This document shows positions 19,201-28,200 of a DNA stretch of 64,000 bases, piece by piece. The position numbers and the translations under genes are program-made. A model generated the notes under the pieces. It made no database searches and was not told the DNA's origin. It saw nothing but the letters and a program-made list of their open reading frames with translations. Source of the stretch: Pseudomonas koreensis (GTDB lineage Bacteria; Pseudomonadota; Gammaproteobacteria; Pseudomonadales; Pseudomonadaceae). The stretch lies in the NCBI RefSeq assembly GCF_012986595.1, contig NZ_JAAQYM010000005.1, positions 1 to 64,000 on the forward strand, in the 5' to 3' direction. How positions within the stretch are numbered: the first letter of the stretch is position 1; each line of letters opens with the position of its first letter.

Positions 19201-22200
19201 TCAGCGGCGCGTGGCCGGTCAACGCATCGTTCGGTGCGGTGGTGGTCACGGTACCGGTGGTCTTGCCGATATCGATGGTGATCGTCTGGCCGTTGGACAG
19301 GCTCACCACAACTGGCGAACCAGTGACTGGCGCACCGACGGTGGCGGTGTAGACAACGTTGCCGCCTTCCGCTGCGGTGCCGGTGGCGCTCAGCTTCACG
19401 GTGGTGGTGTCGATGGTATCGGTGACGCTGGTCACGGCTGGCGTCGTGCTCGGCACCAGGTTTTCGAAGTTGCCACCGCTGGCATTGGTGATGGTGGCCT
19501 GGACGGTGCCGGCGTCTTTGTAAACGTCGTCAGCCGGAGCCGGAACGGTCACGGTGCCGGTGGTTTTGCCGGCGTCGATGGTGATCACGGCGCCGTTGCT
19601 CAACGTCACGGTGACGGGCGAGCCAGCGGCGTTGGTCAAGGTCGCGGTGTAAACGATCGAGCCACCTTCGGCCACGGTACCGGTCGCGGACAGCGACAGA
19701 TTGGTGGTGTCGACGGTATCGGTGACGGTGGTGTTTACCGGGGTCTTGTCGGCAACGAGGTTCTCGTAGTTGCCGCCGCTGACGTTGGTGATCGCGTTGG
19801 TCAGCGGCGCGTGGCCGGTCAACACGTCGTTCGGCGCGGTAGTGGTCACGGTGCCGGTGGTTTTACCCACTTCGATGGTGATGTTCTGACCATTGGCCAG
19901 CGTCACGACTACAGGCGAACCGGTCACTGGCGCGCCGACAGTCGCGGTGTAGGTGACGGTGCCACCCTCGGCCGCCGTTTCGGAAGCCGTCAGCTTCACG
20001 GTGGTGGTGTCGATGGTGTCGGTGACCTGAGTCACGGCCGGTACGGTGCTCGGTACCAGGTTTTCGAAGTTGCCACCGCTGGCATTGGTGATGGTGGCCT
20101 GGACGGTGCCGGCGTCTTTGTAGACGTCGTCAGCCGGAGCCGGCACGGTCACGGTGCCCGTGGTTTTGCCGGCGTCGATGGTGATCACGGCGCCGTTGGA
20201 CAGGGTCACGGTGACGGGCGAGCCCGCAGCGTTGGTCAAGGTCGCGGTGTAGATGATCGAACCACCCTCGGCAACCGAGTTGGTAGCGCTCAGGGACAGG
20301 TTGGTGGTGTCGACGGTGTCAGTAACCGTGGTCGAAACTGGCGTCTTGTCAGCCACCAGATTCTCGTAGTTGCCGCCGCTGACGTCGGTGATGGCGTTGG
20401 TCAACGGCGCATGACCGGTCAACGCATCATTCGGTGCGGTGGTGGTCACGGTGCCGGTGGTCTTGCCGACTTCGATAGTGATGTTCTGACCGTTAGCCAG
20501 GGTCACCACCACAGGCGAACCGGTGACCGGCGCGCCGACGGTCGCGGTATAGGTGACGGTGCCACCTTCAGCAGCGGACTCGGTTGCGGTCAGTTTGACC
20601 GTGGTGGTGTCGATGGTATCGGTAACGCTGGTGACGGCAGGAACAGTGCTCGGCACCAGGTTTTCGAAGTTGCCACCGGTAGCGGTGGAAATGGTTGCTT
20701 CGACTTTGCCCGCATCTTTGTACACGTCATCGGCTGGCGCCGGAACGGTCACGGTGCCGGTGGTTTTGCCGGCTTCGATGGTAATCACCGCGCCGTTGCT
20801 CAACGTCACGGTGACGGGTGAGCCAGCGGCGTTGGTCAGGGTTGCGGTGTAGACGATCGAGCCACCTTCAGCGACGGTGCCAGTGGCACTCAGCGACAGA
20901 TTGGTGGTGTCGACGGTATCAGTAACGGTGGTCGAAACCGGCGTCTTGTCAGCCACCAGATTCTCGTAATTGCCACCGGTCACGCCAGTAATCGCGTTGG
21001 TCAGCGGCGCATGACCGGTCAGCGCGTCGTTTGGCGCGGTGGTGGTCACGCTGCCAGTGGTCTTGCCGACTTCGATGGTGATGTTCTGGCCGTTGGCCAG
21101 GGTCACGACCACAGGCGAACCGGTGACCGGCGCACCCACAGTAGCGGTGTAGGTCACAGTACCGCCTTCGGCCACCGAGGTATCGGCGGTCAGTTTGACG
21201 GTAGAGGTGTCGATGGTGTCGGTGACTTCGGTTACGGCCGGCACGGTGCTCGGCACCAGGTTTTCGAAGTTGCCACCGGTAGCGGTGGAAATGGTCGCTT
21301 CGACTTTACCGGCATCTTTGTAAACGTCGTCCGCCGGAGCTGGAACGGTCACGGTGCCGGTGGTTTTGCCGGCGTCGATGGTGATCACGGCGCCGTTGCT
21401 CAACGTCACGGTAACCGGCGAACCGGCAGCGTTGGTCAGAGTCGCGGTGTAAACGATCGAGCCACCTTCGGCCACGGTGCCGGTCGCGGACAGCGACAGG
21501 TTAGTGGTGTCGACGGTGTCGGTGACATTGGTCGAAACCGGCGTTTTGTCAGCCACCAGATTTTCGTAGTTGCCGCCGCTGACATCGGTGATGGCGTTGG
21601 TCAACGGCGCGTGACCAGTCAACGCATCGTTCGGCGCGGTGGTGGTCACGGTGCCGGTGGTCTTGCCGACTTCGATGGTGATGTTCTGACCGTTGGCCAG
21701 GGTTACCACAACCGGCGAACCGGTGACCGGCGCGCCGACGGTCGCGGTATAGGTGACGGTGCCACCTTCTGCAGCAGACTCAGTGGCGGTCAGTTTGACC
21801 GTGGAGGTGTCGATGGTGTCAGTGACGTTGGTGACCGCAGGAACGGTGCTTGGCACCAGGTTTTCGAAGTTGCCACCGGTAGCGGTGGAAATGGTCGCTT
21901 CGACTTTACCGGCATCTTTGTAAACGTCGTCCGCCGGAGCTGGAACAGTCACGGTGCCGGTGGTTTTGCCGGCCTCGATGGTGATCACCGCGCCGTTGGA
22001 CAAGGTCACAGTGACTGGCGTGCCGGCCGGGTTGGTCAAGGTTGCGGTGTAAACGATCGAACCGCCTTCAGCGACGGTGCCAGTGGCACTCAGCGACAGA
22101 TTGGTGGTGTCGACGGTATCAGTAACAGTGGTGCTGACCGGCGTCTTGTCAGCCACCAGATTCTCGTAATTGCCACCGGTCACGCCAGTAATCGCGTTGG

Positions 22201-25200
22201 TCAGCGGCTCATGACCGTTCAACGCATCGTTCGGCGCGGTGGTGGTCACGGTGCCGGTGGTCTTGCCGACTTCGATGGTGATGTTCTGGCCGTTAGCCAG
22301 GGTCACGACCACAGGCGAACCGGTGACCGGCGCACCGACAGTCGCGGTGTAGGTGACGGTGCCACCTTCGGCAGCGGACTCGGTTGCGGTCAGTTTGACC
22401 GTGGTGGTGTCGATGGTGTCGGTAACGTTGGTGACCGCAGGAACGGTGCTTGGCACCAGGTTCTCGAAGTTGCCACCGGTGGCGCTCGAAATGGTCGCCT
22501 CGACTTTGCCCGCGTCTTTATACACGTCGTCTGCCGGAGCAGGAACGGTCACAGTGCCCGTAGTTTTACCGGCCTCGATGGTGATCACCGCGCCGTTGCT
22601 CAGGGTCACGGTCACCGGAGTGCCAGCCGGGTTGGTCAGGGTTGCGGTGTAAACAATCGATCCACCCTCGGCCACCGAGTCGCTGGCGGTCAGGTTCAGG
22701 TTGGTGGTGTCGACGGTGTCCGAAACCGAGGTGTTTACGGGTGTCTTGTCGGCTACCAGGTTTTCATAGTTGCCGCCGGCAACCTTGTCGATGGCGACGC
22801 TCAGGGAGCTGCCGCCCGCCAATGGGCTGTTCGGTGCAACGAAGTTCACGCTGCCGGTGGTCTCACCGACGGCGATGGTGATGGTCTGGCCGTTGGACAA
22901 GGTCACGACGACAGGCGCGCCGGTTACCGGCGCGGTCACGCTCGCGGTGTAGACCACGGTCTCGCCTTCGGCGACGTTGGCGGTGGCGGTCAGCGACACG
23001 GTGGAAGTGTCGATGGTGTCGTTGACGGTGGTCACGGCCGGGGTGTTGCTGGTGACCAGGTTTTCGAAGTCGCCACCGGTCGCGCCCTTGATGGTCGCTT
23101 CAACGGTGCCGGCGTCCTTGTAGACGTCATCCTTCGGTGCATCGACGGTCACGGTGCCGGTGGTTTTGCCGGCTTCGATGGTGATCACCGCGCCATTGCT
23201 CAACGTCACGGTCACCGGAGTGCCGGCGGCGTTGGTCAGGGTGGCGGTGTAGGTGATCTGGCCGCCTTCGTTCACCGCCGGGGTCGCGCTCAGCGACAGG
23301 TTGGTGGTGTCGACGGTGTCCGTGACCGTGGTCGAAACCGGGGTCTTGTCGGCCACCAGATTCTCGTAGTTGCCGCCGCTCACATCAGTGATCGAGTTGG
23401 TCAGCGGCGCATGACCGTTCAGCGCGTCGTTCGGTGCGGTGGTGGTGACGGTGCCGGTGGTCTTGCCGATGTCGATGGTAATGGTCTGGCCGTTGGCCAG
23501 GGTCACGACCACAGGCGAACCGGTGACTGGCGCGCCGACAGTCGCGGTATAGGTAACCGTGCCGCCCTCGGCGACCGAGGTATCGGCGGTCAGTTTGACG
23601 GTCGAGGTATCGATGGTGTCGGTGACTTCGGTCACGGCCGGAACGGTGCTTGGCACCAGGTTCTCGAAATTGCCGCCCGCAGCATCCTTGATCGTGACTT
23701 CGACTTTGCCGGCATCTTTGTAAACGTCGTCCGCCGGAGCTGGAACAGTCACGGTGCCAGTGGTTTTACCGGCTTCGATGGTGATCACCGAGCCGTTGCT
23801 CAACGTCACGGTCACCGGAGTACCGGCCGGGTTGGTCAGGGTCGCGGTGTAGACGATCGAACCGCCTTCGGCCACGGTGCCGGTTGCAGTCAGCGACAGG
23901 TTAGTGGTGTCGACGGTGTCCGTGACCGTGGTCGAAACCGGGGTCTTGTCGGCCACCAGATTCTCGTAGTTGCCGCCGCTCACATCAGTGATCGAGTTGG
24001 TCAGCGGCGCATGACCGTTCAGCGCGTCGTTCGGTGCGGTGGTGGTCACGGTGCCGGTGGTCTTGCCGACTTCGATGGTGATGTTCTGACCATTGGCCAG
24101 GGTCACCACGACTGGCGAACCGGTGACCGGCGCGCCCACGGTGGCGGTGTAGGTGACGGTGCCACCTTCAGCGGCCGACTCGGTCGCGGTCAGTTTGACG
24201 GTCGATGTATCGATGGTGTCAGTGACTTCAGTCACCGCCGGAACAGTGCTCGGAACGAGGTTTTCGAAGTTGCCACCGGACGCATCCTTGATGGTCACTT
24301 CAACCTTGCCCGCGTCTTTGTAGACGTCATCGGCAGGGGCTGGAACGGTTACGGTGCCAGTGGTTTTACCGGCTTCGATGGTGATCACCGAGCCGTTGCT
24401 CAGGGTCACGGTCACCGGGGTGCCGGCCGCATTGGTCAGGGTCGCGGTGTAGGTGATCGAGCCGCCCTCGGCGACCGAGTCGGTGGCGCTCAGGGACAGA
24501 TTGGTCGTGTCGACGGTGTCGGTCACGGTGGTGCTGACCGGCGTTTTGTCGGCCACGAGGTTTTCGTAGTTGCCGCCCGTCACGCCAGTGATCGAGTTGG
24601 TCAGTGGTTCGTGACCATTCAGCGCATCGTTCGGCGCGGTAGTGGTCACGGTGCCGGTGGTTTTACCGACTTCGATGGTGATGTTCTGACCGTTGGCCAG
24701 GGTCACCACAACTGGCGAACCGGTGACTGGCGCGCCCACGGTCGCGGTGTAGGTGACCGTGCCACCTTCCGCAGCGGTTTCGGTCGCGGTCAGTTTCACC
24801 GACGTGGTGTCGATGGTATCGGTGACTTCGGTCACGGCCGGAACGGTGCTCGGCACCAGGTTCTCGAAATTGCCGCCAGCGGTACCGGTGATGCTGACTT
24901 CGACTTTCCCAGCGTCTTTGTAGACGTCATCGGCAGGGGCTGGAACGGTTACGGTGCCAGTGGTTTTACCGGCTTCGATGGTGATCACCGAGCCGTTGCT
25001 CAAGGTCACGGTCACCGGGGTGCCGGCAGGATTGGTCAGGGTCGCGGTGTAGACGATCGAACCGCCTTCGGCCACGGTGCCGGTCGCAGTGAGCGACAGG
25101 TTGGTGGTGTCGACGGTGTCGGTGACGGTGGTGCTGACCGGAGTTTTGTCGGCGACGAGGTTTTCGTAGTTGCCGCCGCTCACGTCAGTGATCGCGTTGG

Positions 25201-28200
25201 TCAGTGGCTCATGACCATTCAACGCATCGTTCGGCGCGGTGGTGGTCACGGTGCCGGTGGTTTTGCCCACTTCGATGGTGATGGTCTGGCCGTTGGTCAG
25301 GGTCACGACGACCGGCGAACCGGTCACGGGTGCACCGACGGTAGCGGTGTAAGTGACGGTGCCGCCCTCGGCCACCGAGGTATCGGCGGTCAGTTTGACG
25401 GTCGAGGTGTCGATGGTGTCGGTGACTTCGGTCACGGCCGGCACGGTGCTCGGCACCAGGTTTTCGAAGTTACCGCCGGTGGTACCGGTGATGCTGACTT
25501 CAACCTTGCCGGCATCTTTGTAGACGTCATCAGCCGGGGCCGGAACGGTCACGGTGCCAGTGGTTTTGCCGGCTTCGATGGTGATGACGGAGCCGTTGCT
25601 CAAGGTCACGGTCACCGGGGTGCCAGCCGGATTGGTCAAGGTCGCGGTGTAAACAATCGAACCACCTTCAGCGACGGAGCCAGTGGCGCTCAACGTCAGG
25701 TTGGTGGTGTCGACGGTATCAGTCACGGTGGTGCTGACCGGGGTTTTGTCCGCTACGAGGTTTTCGTAGTTGCCGCCAGTAACGTCAGTGATCGCGTTGG
25801 TCAGCGGTTCATGACCATTCAACGCATCGTTTGGCGCGGTGGTGGTGACGGTGCCGGTGGTTTTGCCCACTTCGATGGTGATGGTCTGACCGTTGGCCAA
25901 GGTTACGGTCACTGGCGAACCGGTGACAGGCGCGCCCACTGTGGCGGTATAAGTGACTGTGCCGCCCTCGGCCACCGAGGTATCGGCGGTCAGTTTGACG
26001 GTCGAAGTGTCGATGGTATCGGTCACTTCGGTAACGGCTGGAACAGTGCTCGGAACGAGATTCTCGAAGTTGCCGCCGGACGCATCCTTGATGGTCACTT
26101 CAACCTTGCCGGCATCCTTGTAGACGTCATCGGCTGGTGCTGGAACCGTTACGGTGCCAGTGGTTTTGCCGGCTTCGATGGTGATCACCGAGCCGTTGCT
26201 CAGGGTCACGGTCACCGGGGTGCCGGCCGGATTGGTCAGGGTCGCGGTGTAGACGATCGAACCGCCTTCAGCGACGGTGCCAGTGGCGCTCAACGTCAGG
26301 TTGGTGGTGTCGACAGTGTCGGTCACGGTGGTGCTGACCGGGGTTTTGTCCGCTACGAGGTTTTCGTAGTTGCCGCCGCTCACATCAGTGATCGAGTTGG
26401 TCAGCGGCGCATGTCCGGTCAGCGCATCGTTCGGCGCGGTGGTGGTCACGGTGCCGGTGGTCTTACCGACTTCGATGGTGATGTTCTGACCATTGGCCAG
26501 GGTCACCACGACTGGCGAACCGGTGACCGGCGCGCCCACGGTGGCGGTGTAGGTGACGGTGCCGCCTTCAGCCACCGAAGTATCGGCGCTCAGCTTCACG
26601 GTCGACGTATCGATGGTGTCAGTGACTTCGGTCACGGCCGGCACGGTGCTCGGCACCAGGTTTTCGAAATTGCCGCCGGTGGTGCCGGTGATGCTGACTT
26701 CAACTTTGCCGGCGTCTTTGTAGACGTCATCGGCAGGGGCCGGAACGGTCACGGTGCCAGTGGTTTTGCCGGCCTCGATGGTGATCACCGAGCCGTTGCT
26801 CAGGGTCACGGTCACCGGAGTACCGGCCGGGTTGGTAAGGGTCGCGGTGTAAACAATCGAACCACCTTCAGCGACGGAGCCAGTGGCGCTCAACGTCAGG
26901 TTGGTGGTGTCGACGGTATCGGTAACGGTGGTGCTGACCGGGGTTTTGTCCGCTACGAGGTTTTCGTAGTTGCCACCGGTCACGCCAGTGATCGAGTTGC
27001 TCAGCGGCGCCTGGCCGTTCAGCACGTCGTTCGGTGCGGTGGTGGTGACGGTGCCAGTGGTCTTGCCGACTTCGATGGTGATGGTCTGACCGTTGGCCAG
27101 GGTCACCAGCACCGGCGAACCGGTCACTGGGGCATCGACAGTCGCGGTGTAAGTGACGGTGCCACCCTCGGCGACCGAGGTGTCAGCGGACAGTTTGACG
27201 GTCGAAGTATCGATGGTGTCAGTGACTTCGGTGACGGCTGGAACGGTGCTTGGCACCAGATTTTCGAAGTCGCCGCCGGTTGCACCGTTGATGGTCACTT
27301 CGACTTTGCCGGCGTCTTTGTAGACGTCATCGGCTGGCGCTGGAACGGTCACGGTGCCGGTGGTTTTACCGGCCTCGATGGTGATCACTGCGCCGTTACT
27401 CAGAGTCACGGTGACTGGCGAGCCAGCCGCGTTGGTCAGGGTCGCGGTGTAAACGATCGAACCGCCTTCAGCCACGGTACCGCTGGCGCTCAGCGACAGG
27501 TTGGTGGTGTCGACGGTATCGGTAACGGTGGTGGAAACCGGGGTCTTGTCGGCAACGAGGTTCTCGTAGTTACCGCCACTGACGTTGCTGATGGCGTTGG
27601 TCAGTGGTGGGTTGTCGGTCAACGCATCGTTCGGCGCGGTGGTGGTCACGGTGCCGGTGGTCTTGCCCACTTCGATGGTGATGGTCTGGCCGTTGGTCAG
27701 GGTCACGACCACCGGCGAACCGGTCACGGGTGCACCGACGGTAGCGGTGTAAGTGACGGTGCCGCCTTCGGCCACCGAGGTATCGGCGGTCAGTTTGACG
27801 GTCGAGGTGTCGATGGTGTCGGTGACTTCGGTCACGGCCGGCACGGTGCTCGGCACCAGGTTTTCGAAATTGCCGCCGTTGGTACCGGTGATGCTGACTT
27901 CAACCTTGCCGGCGTCTTTGTAGACGTCATCGGCAGGGGCTGGAACGGTCACGGTGCCAGTGGTTTTGCCGGCTTCGATGGTGATGACGGAGCCGTTGCT
28001 CAACGTCACGGTCACCGGGGTGCCAGCCGGGTTGGTCAGGGTCGCGGTGTAAACGATTGAACCGCCTTCAGCCACGGTGCCGGTGGCGCTCAGCGACAGG
28101 TTGGTGGTGTCGATGGAGTCGGTGACGGTGGTGGTTGCTGGCGTCGTGTTCGGCACCAGGCTCTCGAAGTTGCCGCCGGTCGCACCGGTAATCGTGGTGC

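Noticed and set aside
13301..28060. Giant plus-strand open frames (13301-20821 and 21011-28060) opposite lapA
   Set aside because: They are mirror frames of the repetitive, high-GC lapA coding sequence. Their translations are low-complexity and show no domain, while the minus strand gives a complete adhesin.
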